A DNA stretch of 64,000 nucleotides from Virgibacillus_O sediminis (GTDB taxonomy: Bacteria; Bacillota; Bacilli; Bacillales; Amphibacillaceae): NCBI RefSeq assembly GCF_042643265.1, contig NZ_JBHRRZ010000001.1, positions 128,639 to 192,638 on the forward strand. Direction: 5' to 3'. This document shows, piece by piece, positions 17,638-25,205 of the stretch. The stretch's first letter is position 1. Every line of letters begins with the position of its first letter. Position numbers and translations under genes: made by a program. A model generated the notes under the pieces. The model worked only from the letters and a program-made list of their open reading frames with translations, was not told where the DNA came from and searched no databases.

Positions 17638-18261
17638 TTAATGGATATTTCTATATAGACCGATCACTTTTCCAAGAATTGTTACATTTTCATAAATAAG
17701 AGGGTCCATCGTAGCATTTTCAGGCTGGAGACGGATATGATCCTTCTCTTTGAAGAAGCGTTTTACTGTAGCTTCGTTTTCTTCTGTCATTGCTACTACT
17801 ATATCACTGTTTTGAGCAGTGTTTTGCTGTTTAACGATGACCTTGTCTCCATCAAGAATGCCCGCCTCTATCATACTTTCCCCGTCAATAACAAGGATAA
17901 AAAGGTTGTCATCCGCTCCTGCGCTAGAATTGGGGAGGGGGATGTACTCTTCTATATTTTCTACCGCAGTTATCGGCAATCCGGCAGTTACCTTACCAAT
18001 TACTGGCGCGTACGTAACTTCTTCTCTAGGGATATTGTTGTCTTCTTCCATATTCATTACTTCTATCGCACGCGGCTTTGTCGGGTCCCTCCTGATGAAG
18101 CCTTTGCTTTCCAACCTGGAGAGGTGGCCGTGCACCGTCGAACTAGAAGCAAGCCCCACTGCTTCTGCAATCTCACGAACAGATGGGGGATAACCTTTTT
18201 CACTGACTTGTTCTTTTATATAATCAAGGATCATTTGCTGCCTTTTTGAAAGCTTAGTCAT
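17638..18261 (-). CDS. lexA: LexA, SOS transcriptional repressor
   Basis: The 207-residue repressor has an N-terminal winged helix (residues 1-65, PPSVREIAEAVGLASSSTVH) and a C-terminal self-cleaving peptidase domain. The cleavage bond is Ala93-Gly94 in KVTAGLP, and the catalytic pair is Ser129 in DGESM and Lys167 in ATVKRF. RecA filaments trigger self-cleavage after DNA damage, releasing SOS genes. It diverges from the yneA-position gene and yneB. A LexA box at 18324-18337 overlaps its own promoter, so it is autoregulated. Confidence 0.97.
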   Translation of the reverse strand: MTKLSKRQQMILDYIKEQVSEKGYPPSVREIAEAVGLASSSTVHGHLSRLESKGFIRRDPTKPRAIEVMNMEEDNNIPREEVTYAPVIGKVTAGLPITAVENIEEYIPLPNSSAGADDNLFILVIDGESMIEAGILDGDKVIVKQQNTAQNSDIVVAMTEENEATVKRFFKEKDHIRLQPENATMDPLIYENVTILGKVIGLYRNIH

Positions 18262-18297
18262 CTATCAAACACCTCGCACATAGAATTTACTAGTGAT

Positions 18298-18326
18298 AGT
18301 TTACCATTTGGTACCAGGTAATGCAA
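18298..18326 (-). promoter_or_regulatory. lexA promoter
   Basis: On the minus strand TTGCAT (18326-18321) and TAAACT (18303-18298) are separated by exactly 17 bases, giving a SigA promoter 37 bp upstream of lexA. The LexA box at 18324-18337 covers its -35 element. Confidence 0.7.
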
Positions 18327-18337
18327 ACGTTAGTTCG
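18324..18337. promoter_or_regulatory. LexA box 1
   Basis: CAAACGTTAGTTCG matches the Bacillus LexA consensus CGAAC-N4-GTTCG with one mismatch and overlaps the lexA -35 element. Confidence 0.75.
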
Positions 18338-18346
18338 AAAAAACGG

Positions 18347-18376
18347 TTGACAGGACCATACGTTCGGTATTAATAT
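18347..18376 (+). promoter_or_regulatory. Promoter of the SOS operon with embedded LexA box 2
   Basis: TTGACA (18347-18352) and TAATAT (18371-18376) are 18 bases apart. A LexA-box-like sequence GGACCATACGTTCG (18353-18366, two mismatches) fills the spacer, so bound LexA would block polymerase directly. Confidence 0.7.
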
Positions 18377-18391
18377 GAATGTACTTAAATG

Positions 18392-18405
18392 CGAACAAAG
18401 GTTCT
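18392..18405. promoter_or_regulatory. LexA box 3
   Basis: CGAACAAAGGTTCT matches CGAAC-N4-GTTCG at all but the last base. It lies in the expected 5' leader of the SOS operon, 25 bp before the first start codon. Confidence 0.8.
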
Positions 18406-18429
18406 TAAATTTTGTGGGGGGAATGCTGT

Positions 18430-18522
18430 ATGTTTGGTAAAATAACAATGACCGATGTATTTTATATAGGTGCTTTTATTTTGATGCTGGGGTTTTTGTA
18501 TTTTGCTATGATAACCAGCTGA
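18430..18522 (+). CDS. SOS-controlled 30-residue membrane peptide at the yneA position
   Basis: A 30-codon gene with a strong GGGGGG ribosome binding site 8 bases before its ATG. The peptide is one hydrophobic helix (VFYIGAFILMLGFLYFAMI) with a short N-terminal MFGKITMTD and ends TS. It occupies the place of yneA, the LexA-repressed cell division inhibitor between lexA and yneB in B. subtilis, but has no LysM domain; B. subtilis YneA is about 105 residues. Only 24 bases separate it from yneB, so a LysM part has not merely been frameshifted away. The transmembrane segment of YneA is known to matter for division inhibition, so this could be a minimal functional version. That role is inferred. 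Confidence 0.65.
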   Translation: MFGKITMTDVFYIGAFILMLGFLYFAMITS

Positions 18523-18546
18523 GATCGACAGAAGGGGTTATGACAC

Positions 18547-19185
18547 ATGAGAGCTATCATCTATTGCAGAGTTAGTACCAATAAAAGTGAACAAGAAACA
18601 TCACTGGAGAGACAGCGGCAGGAACTCAATGAACTGGCGGTAAGATTCGGGTTTGAAGTGATTGCCTCCATAGAGGATCAAAGAAGCGGATACGATATAG
18701 ATCGTGAGGGCATATTCGAGATGCTTGATTATTTTGGAGAAGGAAGTGCTGACTGTCTGTTGATACAGGATGAGACGAGGCTTGGGCGCGGTAATACAAA
18801 GATTGCCTTGTTTCATCAGCTGCAAAAATTAGAAGTACCGGTGTATACTGCCATCCATGACGGGAAACTGGAACTGTCCGAATCCGACTCCATGGTTCTT
18901 CAAATAGTAGGAATAGTGGAAGAGTACCAACGGAAAATTCATAATGCGAAAATTAGGAGAGGCATGAAAAAGGCCGTTAAAGAGGGGTATAACCCGGCGG
19001 ATAATCTATCAAATCAAGGAAAGGCTCCCGGCAGGGAAAGAGTCCCATTTCCCATCGAGGAAGTAGTAAGATTGAGGCGGAATAAAATGACCTTTGAGGA
19101 AATTGCAAAGACATTGAATAATCTGGGATATCCGGTATCCAAAGCAACTGTCCACCGCAGGTACCAGGAGTATCAAAATACTTGA
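18547..19185 (+). CDS. yneB: YneB, serine recombinase (resolvase-like)
   Basis: The 212-residue protein has the resolvase/invertase N-terminal domain with nucleophile Ser10 in YCRVST and the conserved DETRLGRG segment near residue 78. A C-terminal helix-turn-helix follows (MTFEEIAKTLNNLGYPVSKATVHRRY). The B. subtilis counterpart is part of the SOS operon yneA-yneB-ynzC; its DNA target is not known. Here it is the second gene after the small membrane peptide, with ribosome binding site GAAGGGG, and is followed by a terminator before ynzC. Confidence 0.92.
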   Translation: MRAIIYCRVSTNKSEQETSLERQRQELNELAVRFGFEVIASIEDQRSGYDIDREGIFEMLDYFGEGSADCLLIQDETRLGRGNTKIALFHQLQKLEVPVYTAIHDGKLELSESDSMVLQIVGIVEEYQRKIHNAKIRRGMKKAVKEGYNPADNLSNQGKAPGRERVPFPIEEVVRLRRNKMTFEEIAKTLNNLGYPVSKATVHRRYQEYQNT

Positions 19186-19214
19186 TTATGAACATATGGA
19201 ACGATAATATGAAG

Positions 19215-19244
19215 AGCAAGGACGGGATGTCCCTGCTTTTTTTA
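19215..19244 (+). terminator. Terminator after yneB
   Basis: A 9-bp stem with one mismatch (19215-19223 with 19229-19237) followed by seven T. Confidence 0.8.
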
Positions 19245-19275
19245 TGTTCTGCAGGGGCCTCAAGGAGGTTTAAAC

Positions 19276-19509
19276 ATGTTATCTGAGGAAAAATTAGGGC
19301 GTATCAATGAGCTTTCCAGAAAATCCAAAAAAGAGGGTTTAACGGAAGAAGAAAAAAAGGAACAGAAAAAGCTTCGGGAGGAATACCTGAAAAACGTCCG
19401 GAATTCATTCAAAAACCAATTTAAGTCTATGACAGTGATGGATCCGGAAGGGAACGATGTAACCCCTCAAAAAGTAAGGGACCTGCAGGAAAGAAACAAA
19501 AAACATTAA
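19276..19509 (+). CDS. ynzC: YnzC, DUF896 protein
   Basis: This 77-residue, highly charged helical protein matches the DUF896 (UPF0291) family: a helical hairpin around residues 5-40 (INELSRKSKKEGLTEEEKKE) followed by RNSFKNQFKSMTV and a conserved VTP-x-KVRDL. In B. subtilis it is the third gene of the SOS operon. Its biochemical role is unknown. A textbook AAGGAGG site precedes the ATG. The terminator after yneB suggests it is only partly co-transcribed with the SOS genes here. Confidence 0.93.
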   Translation: MLSEEKLGRINELSRKSKKEGLTEEEKKEQKKLREEYLKNVRNSFKNQFKSMTVMDPEGNDVTPQKVRDLQERNKKH

Positions 19510-19539
19510 AACTGTTCATTATCAATAATGAACTTTCAC

Positions 19540-19568
19540 TTGTTATGTGAAAAGTTTCATTATAGAAT
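19540..19568 (+). promoter_or_regulatory. Possible tkt promoter
   Basis: TTGTTA (19540-19545) and TAGAAT (19563-19568) are 17 bases apart, about 50 bp upstream of tkt. TTTCAC and GTGAAA flank the -35 region as an inverted repeat that could be an operator. Confidence 0.4.
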
Positions 19569-19615
19569 GTATATGTGACAAACAAATCAGACAGAAAGAG
19601 AAAAGGAGATTTTAA

Positions 19616-21619
19616 ATGGCAGACAGAATTGAACAGCAATCAATCAATACCATTCGTACCTTATCCATTGACGCAATTGAAAACGCAAACTCCGGACATC
19701 CAGGTTTGCCAATGGGTGCCGCTCCGATGGCATACACATTGTGGACGGATTTTATGAACCACAATCCTAAAAATTCCAAATGGTTTAATAGAGACCGTTT
19801 TGTATTATCCGCAGGACATGGATCCATGCTCCTATACAGCCTCTTGCACCTTTCCGGCTATAATGTAACCATGGAAGACCTGAAAGGATTCCGCCAGTGG
19901 GATTCAAAAACACCAGGTCACCCTGAAGTACATCATACAGATGGGGTGGAAGCAACAACAGGACCTCTTGGGCAGGGGATAGCTATGTCCGTAGGAATGG
20001 CTATGGCAGAAGCTCATTTAAGTGCAAAATTCAATAAAGAAGATATTAATGTAGTGGACCACTATACTTATGCAATTGTCAGTGATGGCGACTTAATGGA
20101 GGGGATCTCCCATGAAGCTGCTTCTCTGGCAGGGCACCTGGGCTTAGGAAAGCTCATTGCACTCTATGATTCCAATGATATTTCTCTAGATGGTGATTTG
20201 GACCGTTCTTTTTCGGATAATTCAGAGCAGCGGTTCAAGGCGTATGGCTGGCAAGTGCTCCGTGTTGAGGACGGTAATGATGTAGACGAGCTTCGTCATG
20301 CTATTAAAGAAGCACAGAAGAACACAGATCAGCCGACACTGATTGAAGTGAAAACGGTTATTGGTTATGGTTCCCCTAATAAATCAGCTTCAGCTGCATC
20401 CCATGGCGCTCCTCTTGGAGGCGATGAGGTTAAGCTCACTAAAGAATTCTATAAGTGGGAACATGAGGAATTCCATGTACCTGAAGATGTCTATGCTGAT
20501 TTCAACGAGAAGATTGGAAAGCAGGGGGAAGAAGCTGAAGCAGCTTGGAATAAAACATTGGAAACATACAAGGAAAAATACCCTGAACTTGCAGAGGAAT
20601 TTGAACTTGTTCTTTCAGGAGAGCTTCCGGCTGACTGGGATAAAGAACTTCCTGTTTTTGAACCAGAGAAGGACACGCTGGCAACTCGTGCATCCTCAGG
20701 TAAGGTCCTGAACGCTATTGCCAAGTCCGTTCCGAACTTCTTTGGCGGAAGTGCCGATTTAGCTGGTTCAAACAAAACTCTGATTGAGGGAGAAGATGAT
20801 TTCTCTCGTAAAAACTATGCTGGAAGAAACATCTGGTTCGGTGTACGTGAACACGCAATGGGGGCTGCCCTCAATGGTATGGCATTACATGGAGGACTGA
20901 AGGTATTTGCGGGTACATTCTTTGTCTTCAGTGATTATCTGCGTCCGTCCATTCGCTTGGCATCTATTATGCAGACTCCAGTAACCTATGTGTTTACCCA
21001 TGATTCTATTGCTGTCGGTGAAGATGGTCCTACTCATGAACCAATTGAACAACTGTCCTCACTGAGAGCAATGCCTGGTCTTTCTTTGATCCGTCCGGCA
21101 GATGCTAATGAGACACAGGCAGCATGGAGGCTGGCATTAGAATCCAAAGATCAGCCGACTGCTCTAGTGCTGACAAGACAGAACCTTCCAACACTCGAAG
21201 GTACGAAAGAAAATGCTTATGAGGGTGTTAAGAAAGGCGCATATGTTGTAAGCAAAGCCGATAAAGAAACACCTGATGCACTGCTTCTTGCCACTGGTTC
21301 CGAAGTACAGCTGGCTGTCCGTGCGCAACAGGAATTGAAAGAAAAAGGCATTGATGTCAATGTAGTCAGCATGCCGTCTTGGGATCGGTTCCAATCTCAG
21401 GATGAAGCATACCGTAATGAAGTCCTTCCACCGGCCGTCAAGAGCCGTGTAGCCATTGAGATGGGATCTCCATTTGGCTGGGAGCGTTATGTAGGTGATG
21501 AAGGAAAAGTTCTAGGAATTGACAGGTTCGGCGCCTCCGCAAATGGCGAAAAGGTTATGGAGGAGTACGGCTTCACTGTTGAAAATGTAATTAAATATGT
21601 AGAGTCCGTAATCAAGTAA
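19616..21619 (+). CDS. tkt: Transketolase
   Basis: This 667-residue thiamine-diphosphate enzyme transfers two-carbon units between sugar phosphates in the pentose phosphate pathway. Typical motifs are the N-terminal AIENANSGHPGLPMGAAPM, SAGHGSMLLYSLLHLSGY, the TPP-Mg site SDGDLMEGISHEAASLAGH (about residues 153-171), and the pyrimidine-domain FFVFSDYLRPSIRLAS. Length equals the B. subtilis enzyme. It is monocistronic, between ynzC and sirA as in B. subtilis, with AAAAGGAG before the ATG. Confidence 0.98.
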   Translation: MADRIEQQSINTIRTLSIDAIENANSGHPGLPMGAAPMAYTLWTDFMNHNPKNSKWFNRDRFVLSAGHGSMLLYSLLHLSGYNVTMEDLKGFRQWDSKTPGHPEVHHTDGVEATTGPLGQGIAMSVGMAMAEAHLSAKFNKEDINVVDHYTYAIVSDGDLMEGISHEAASLAGHLGLGKLIALYDSNDISLDGDLDRSFSDNSEQRFKAYGWQVLRVEDGNDVDELRHAIKEAQKNTDQPTLIEVKTVIGYGSPNKSASAASHGAPLGGDEVKLTKEFYKWEHEEFHVPEDVYADFNEKIGKQGEEAEAAWNKTLETYKEKYPELAEEFELVLSGELPADWDKELPVFEPEKDTLATRASSGKVLNAIAKSVPNFFGGSADLAGSNKTLIEGEDDFSRKNYAGRNIWFGVREHAMGAALNGMALHGGLKVFAGTFFVFSDYLRPSIRLASIMQTPVTYVFTHDSIAVGEDGPTHEPIEQLSSLRAMPGLSLIRPADANETQAAWRLALESKDQPTALVLTRQNLPTLEGTKENAYEGVKKGAYVVSKADKETPDALLLATGSEVQLAVRAQQELKEKGIDVNVVSMPSWDRFQSQDEAYRNEVLPPAVKSRVAIEMGSPFGWERYVGDEGKVLGIDRFGASANGEKVMEEYGFTVENVIKYVESVIK

Positions 21620-21624
21620 TAACC

Positions 21625-21659
21625 AAAAAGATGGTTCCTTTAAGGGGCCATCTTTTTTT
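21625..21659 (+). terminator. Terminator of tkt
   Basis: AAAAAGATGG pairs with CCATCTTTTT and is followed by more T. The end of the T run is also the start of the Spo0A box. Confidence 0.9.
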
Positions 21660-21667
21660 CGACAAAA
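21658..21667 (-). promoter_or_regulatory. Spo0A box (0A box) upstream of sirA
   Basis: TTCGACAAAA is the exact complement of the 10-base 0A-box consensus TTTTGTCGAA. In B. subtilis sirA is directly induced by Spo0A~P, so this is the expected site. It lies 80 bp before the sirA start and abuts the tkt terminator. Confidence 0.75.
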
Positions 21668-21746
21668 CTAGTGTGGTTTTACAATAGGAAGTGACATTTT
21701 TTTGGAGGTGAATACGTATAATAGATGATAAAAGGAGATGATTGCA

Positions 21747-22217
21747 GTGTATGAGTATTCTATCTTTTGGATAAAAGAAGAAATAGCGAATAATTATTTC
21801 CATAAAAGTGATCTATTATATCGTTTTATATATGAATACCAGCGTAATCACCGCCGTCCAGATTTAAAGGATCAATTTAATTATATAACTAACAGTTTTT
21901 CCGTTTCTAATTTAGTTACATACCTGAAGACATGCCGGGACTTAGGTTTTGTCGGCAGTGAGAAAATTAGTATTAGGGGAAATATGGTGGAAATCTACCT
22001 AAATGAGAAATATATTTCTTTACAGATAAAAGAGAAACAATTACAATTCGTTTGTAAGACACTACAGGATGCAGAAGATCTGCTGTTTCCGCTGTTGCGG
22101 AAGTTCGATAACAAGTTATTCGTGGTTGGTAACAACCATAGAAAATTTGGGTGGATATCACCAATACAGCAGCTTAATGTTTCCCTCAGTGGACAAGTGT
22201 TGTATTCTTATCCCTAA
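21747..22217 (+). CDS. sirA: SirA, sporulation inhibitor of replication
   Basis: This 156-residue protein matches SirA (YneE), which binds DnaA domain I at the onset of sporulation to stop new rounds of replication. Shared features are the N-terminal YSIFWIKEEIANNYF and the C-terminal FGWISPIQQ; the middle is divergent, as usual. I chose GTG 21747, because AAAGGAG lies 9 bases upstream; the ATG at 21738 directly abuts that site. Position between tkt and yneF is as in B. subtilis, and a 0A box lies upstream. Confidence 0.88.
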   Translation: MYEYSIFWIKEEIANNYFHKSDLLYRFIYEYQRNHRRPDLKDQFNYITNSFSVSNLVTYLKTCRDLGFVGSEKISIRGNMVEIYLNEKYISLQIKEKQLQFVCKTLQDAEDLLFPLLRKFDNKLFVVGNNHRKFGWISPIQQLNVSLSGQVLYSYP

Positions 22218-22262
22218 TTTACTATACTGTATAGGAGACAACACGAAGGAGGAAAGCTTGAA

Positions 22263-22490
22263 ATGAGCACGATTTGGGTCGTATTAATAGCAATTTTGGC
22301 ATTGATTGCCGGTGTTGCGCTTGGATTTTTCATTGCACGAAAGTATATGATGAATTATTTAAAGAAAAACCCGCCAATTAATGAACAGATGCTTCGCACA
22401 CTAATGATGCAGATGGGACAGAAGCCTTCCCAGAAGAAAATCAATCAGATGATGCGGGCGATGAACAACCAGAATCAGTCCGGAAAGTAA
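22263..22490 (+). CDS. yneF: YneF, UPF0154 membrane protein
   Basis: The 75-residue protein has one N-terminal transmembrane helix (about residues 4-26) followed by a basic cytoplasmic part with KNPPINEQMLRTLMMQMGQK and PSQKKINQMMR, the signature of UPF0154/YneF. Function unknown; it is widely conserved in Firmicutes and co-transcribed with sirA in B. subtilis. GGAGG precedes the start. The gap from sirA is 45 bp, consistent with an operon. Confidence 0.93.
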   Translation: MSTIWVVLIAILALIAGVALGFFIARKYMMNYLKKNPPINEQMLRTLMMQMGQKPSQKKINQMMRAMNNQNQSGK

Positions 22491-22534
22491 TATGCAATTA
22501 TTAATCATTCATTAATAATGATATGCATACGAAC

Positions 22535-22576
22535 ATACTCCTTGCTATCCTAATAGTTGGGGGTATTTTTAATTTT
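22535..22576 (+). terminator. Probable terminator after yneF
   Basis: ATACTCC (22535-22541) pairs with GGGGGTAT (22559-22566) and a T-rich tail follows. A second AT-rich hairpin lies just upstream. Confidence 0.55.
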
Positions 22577-22677
22577 TGCACTTTCCGTGTGAATGTTGGG
22601 GTATTGTCAAAAATGATTGCTTTTCTGCCCTTATAATTCTGATAAAATGAATAAAGCGATGTTTTAGGAGGATTACT

Positions 22678-23382
22678 ATGGAAGAGATTAATGTCTTTCT
22701 CGCTTTTGGGGCAGGCTTTCTGTCATTTGTTTCGCCCTGTGTTTTACCGCTTTTTCCTGCCTTTTTATCTTACATAACTGGAATGAGTGTAAGCGAAATA
22801 CAGGAAGAGAACAAAAAACTCAATAAAAAAGCGATGCTGCATACCTTATTCTTTTTGCTTGGTTTTTCCAGCGTTTTCATCATGATCGGGTTTACCACCT
22901 CTTTTATTTCGGAATTTTTGATGACTTATCAGGATATAATCAGGCAGATCGGAGCAGTTTTAATTATCTTTTTTGGTCTAGTGATTGTAGGAGTATTGAA
23001 TTTTGAATTTCTCATGAAAGACAGGAAAATTAGATTCAAGAACCGTCCAGCCGGATTTTTCGGTTCCTACTTGGTTGGTACCGCATTCTCACTTGGATGG
23101 ACTCCATGTACGGGCCCGATCCTAGCAATTGTATTATCTTTGGCAGCAACTAACCCTGATATCGGGATGATTATGATGGTCAGCTATGTGTTAGGATTTT
23201 CTATTCCGTTCTTTTTGCTTTCCCTATTTATCGGTAAGCTGAGATGGTTTAAGAGAAATAGTGGATGGCTAGTGAAAGTAGGCGGTTATGTGATGATCGG
23301 GATGGGGATTGCCCTATTTTTTGACTGGACCACCAAAATTACTGCATTTTTAGCTGGATGGTTTGGTTTTTACGGATTTTAA
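22678..23382 (+). CDS. ccdA: CcdA, cytochrome c biogenesis thiol transporter
   Basis: This 234-residue protein with six transmembrane helices carries reducing equivalents across the membrane from cytoplasmic thioredoxin to extracytoplasmic thiol proteins needed for cytochrome c maturation and spore cortex synthesis. The two redox cysteines are in SPCVLPL (Cys21) and GWTPCTGP (near residue 143). The start has AGGAGG upstream. In B. subtilis ccdA is followed by yneI, ccdC and yneK; here an mrpB-like gene takes the place of yneI. Confidence 0.95.
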   Translation: MEEINVFLAFGAGFLSFVSPCVLPLFPAFLSYITGMSVSEIQEENKKLNKKAMLHTLFFLLGFSSVFIMIGFTTSFISEFLMTYQDIIRQIGAVLIIFFGLVIVGVLNFEFLMKDRKIRFKNRPAGFFGSYLVGTAFSLGWTPCTGPILAIVLSLAATNPDIGMIMMVSYVLGFSIPFFLLSLFIGKLRWFKRNSGWLVKVGGYVMIGMGIALFFDWTTKITAFLAGWFGFYGF

Positions 23383-23450
23383 TGGATTTTCACGCGTGTT
23401 TATACTATCATTATTAAATATAATGTTGTGAAAGAAGGGGACGGATTTAT

Positions 23451-23885
23451 ATGCATACACCGAATGATTTAATTTTAAAGACGACAACCTCGGTAATAAC
23501 ATTTATTCTGCTAGGATTTGCTATCTATCTGTTCATTGCTGGCCATAATTCTCCAGGTGGCGGGTTTGTAGGGGGATTATTGACCTCCGGTGCCATTTTG
23601 CTGCTGAATATGGCTTATGGAATGGAAGCGGTCCGAAAGATGCTTCCGATCAATTATACGACGATGATACCGGTTGGGTTAGCGATTGCAGTAGGCACGG
23701 GTGCGGGATCATTCCTATTTGGTGTTCCATTCCTATCCCAGACGTTCGGATACTTTCATTTCCCAATTTTTGGAGAAGTTGAACTTGCTACGGCAATGTT
23801 GTTTGATTTGGGTGTCTATTTCACGGTTGTCGGTGTTATGATGACCATCATATTAACAATCGCCGAGGACACGGAGCAGCAGTAG
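23451..23885 (+). CDS. MrpB/MnhB-type antiporter subunit, orphan
   Basis: The 144-residue protein has four transmembrane helices and the MnhB signature AGHNSPGGGFVGGLL near residue 30, with GSFLFGVPFLSQTFGYFHFP and the final DLGVYFTVVGVMMTIILTIA, all as in the B subunit of Mrp Na+/H+ antiporters. No other Mrp subunit (A, C-G) is nearby, although Mrp normally works as a six- or seven-subunit complex. It lies between ccdA and ccdC on the same strand. It could complement an incomplete mrp operon elsewhere or act alone; neither can be told from here. Confidence 0.88.
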   Translation: MHTPNDLILKTTTSVITFILLGFAIYLFIAGHNSPGGGFVGGLLTSGAILLLNMAYGMEAVRKMLPINYTTMIPVGLAIAVGTGAGSFLFGVPFLSQTFGYFHFPIFGEVELATAMLFDLGVYFTVVGVMMTIILTIAEDTEQQ

Positions 23886-23896
23886 GAGGAACTAAA

Positions 23897-23950
23897 ATGT
23901 CCAAAATGTTTGTTGGCTGCCTGTGCATAACGGCAGGGAAGAGTGATTAA
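23897..23950 (+). CDS. 17-codon leader frame upstream of ccdC
   Basis: A short frame (MSKMFVGCLCITAGKSD) has a strong AGGAGG site and ends 1 base before the ccdC start codon. The ccdC start has a weaker site of its own, so translation of this leader may couple to ccdC. It could also be the remnant of a lost gene such as yneI, although it does not resemble it. Confidence 0.35.
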   Translation: MSKMFVGCLCITAGKSD

Positions 23951-23951
23951 C

Positions 23952-24428
23952 ATGTTCTGGTTAATAGCTAGTACCATTGTTGCTGCCTGCATGGCTTCTA
24001 TCATGATTGTCATTCGTCTAAGAGCGTCAAAAAGACCGGCATCTCTTAGAAAGATTATCCTTCCTCCCTTATTTATGAGTACGGGGGCGTTGATGTTTAT
24101 CTTTCCAGCTTTCCATATCAATCTTTTCCAGTTCATGGAAGCAGCGGCAGCAGGAATGGTTTGCTCTATCTTTTTGATTAAAACGACAAAATTTGAAGTC
24201 AGGGATCAGGCTATATATTTAATTCCCTCCAAATTATTTGCATTGATTTTAGTTGCTCTATTGGTATTTCGCTTAATCTTCAAATTGATCATCGGAAGTA
24301 CGATCTCTTTTGGTGAAACAAGTGGGATGTTCTTTATTCTCGCTCTATTCATGATCCTAACCTGGCGGTCGGTAATGTTATATAAATACATACAGCTGGA
24401 AAGGGATCTTAAGTGCCGGACAGCATAA
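23952..24428 (+). CDS. ccdC: CcdC (YneJ) family membrane protein
   Basis: This 158-residue protein with about five transmembrane helices matches the CcdC/YneJ family (MIVIRLRASKRPASLRKIILPPLFMSTG). In B. subtilis ccdC lies in the ccdA operon; its molecular role is unclear and deletion has little effect on cytochrome c. I chose ATG 23952; a GTG at 23943 lies too close to the GGGAAG site. The position after ccdA is syntenic apart from the inserted mrpB. Confidence 0.88.
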   Translation: MFWLIASTIVAACMASIMIVIRLRASKRPASLRKIILPPLFMSTGALMFIFPAFHINLFQFMEAAAAGMVCSIFLIKTTKFEVRDQAIYLIPSKLFALILVALLVFRLIFKLIIGSTISFGETSGMFFILALFMILTWRSVMLYKYIQLERDLKCRTA

Positions 24429-24463
24429 AAAAGTGCGCCAAGTGTTCCTTGGCGCACTTTTTT
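24427..24463. terminator. Bidirectional terminator after ccdC
   Basis: A perfect 16-bp stem (24427-24442 with 24448-24463) with A and T tracts separates ccdC from the oppositely oriented yneK. Confidence 0.93.
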
Positions 24464-24683
24464 AATTTAGTAACTAAGAATTTTAGGCTCATCGGTAACC
24501 TATCAACTGGAATAGCCTGCTCCGCTCTAACAAAGCAAGTTTTCCTTCCACTTAAATATAACAAGTAAAAGGGCCACACACCATATGGCAGACCAACGAG
24601 CATTGAATAATTTCTAGTGGCCGCAGCAACATAATGGCACTATAAGGGCCAAGAGTTGGCATGGCCACCTGTTCTAATTTCTT

Positions 24684-25205
24684 TCACCTGCTGGTTGGAT
24701 AGCGATCCTGCCAATCCTCTGCATAATCCTTTTTTGATAAATTAAATAAGTGCTCATAAGGTTTTGTGTCAATATCCTTTTCTTTTAGTTTTTTCCTTAA
24801 GAACTTATGATCCCTTTTCGGGGTAGCCACAATATAACCTTCTATTAGTGTTTCCTTCGTAATAACCTCATCTTTTTTCTGAAGGGCCATTTCTCCAATT
24901 TTGCTAGCAATCTTATGCCTGGCTACATCCCGAAACAATTCAGGAACAGGGGAGACAAGTTCCTCCAGAAATTCCTTTTCTTCCTCCTGCCACATATGTC
25001 TCGTTTTCTCCATGTAATATTCTTCCCAATCCATATCCGAACGCCCATCAGCTTTCGGCAGTTTTTTCAAGAATTTACGGAACATGAAGAATCCGCCGAT
25101 TCCCATTAGACCAATCATTATAAAACCCCAAAGAACAATTAAGTAATCCATCATATCTGCCAACTCTTTCACCTGATCTTCCAAGAGAACAATAGAGGAA
25201 TCCAT
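24684..25205 (-). CDS. yneK: YneK, DUF2621 protein
   Basis: The 173-residue protein has one transmembrane helix (about residues 22-43, ending GGFFMFRKFLKKLPK) and a charged cytoplasmic domain with LEELVSPVPELFRDVARHKI and IVATPKRDHKFLRKKL, which match B. subtilis YneK (DUF2621). Function unknown. The start is uncertain: no clear ribosome binding site precedes ATG 25205, and a start at 25154 would give a 156-residue protein nearer to YneK in length. It faces ccdC across a bidirectional terminator. Confidence 0.88.
   Translation of the reverse strand: MDSSIVLLEDQVKELADMMDYLIVLWGFIMIGLMGIGGFFMFRKFLKKLPKADGRSDMDWEEYYMEKTRHMWQEEEKEFLEELVSPVPELFRDVARHKIASKIGEMALQKKDEVITKETLIEGYIVATPKRDHKFLRKKLKEKDIDTKPYEHLFNLSKKDYAEDWQDRYPTSR

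Noticed and set aside
18547..19185. Mobile element because of the serine recombinase
   Set aside because: YneB is a conserved chromosomal SOS gene in Bacillaceae, and no inverted repeats, attachment sites or cargo flank it.
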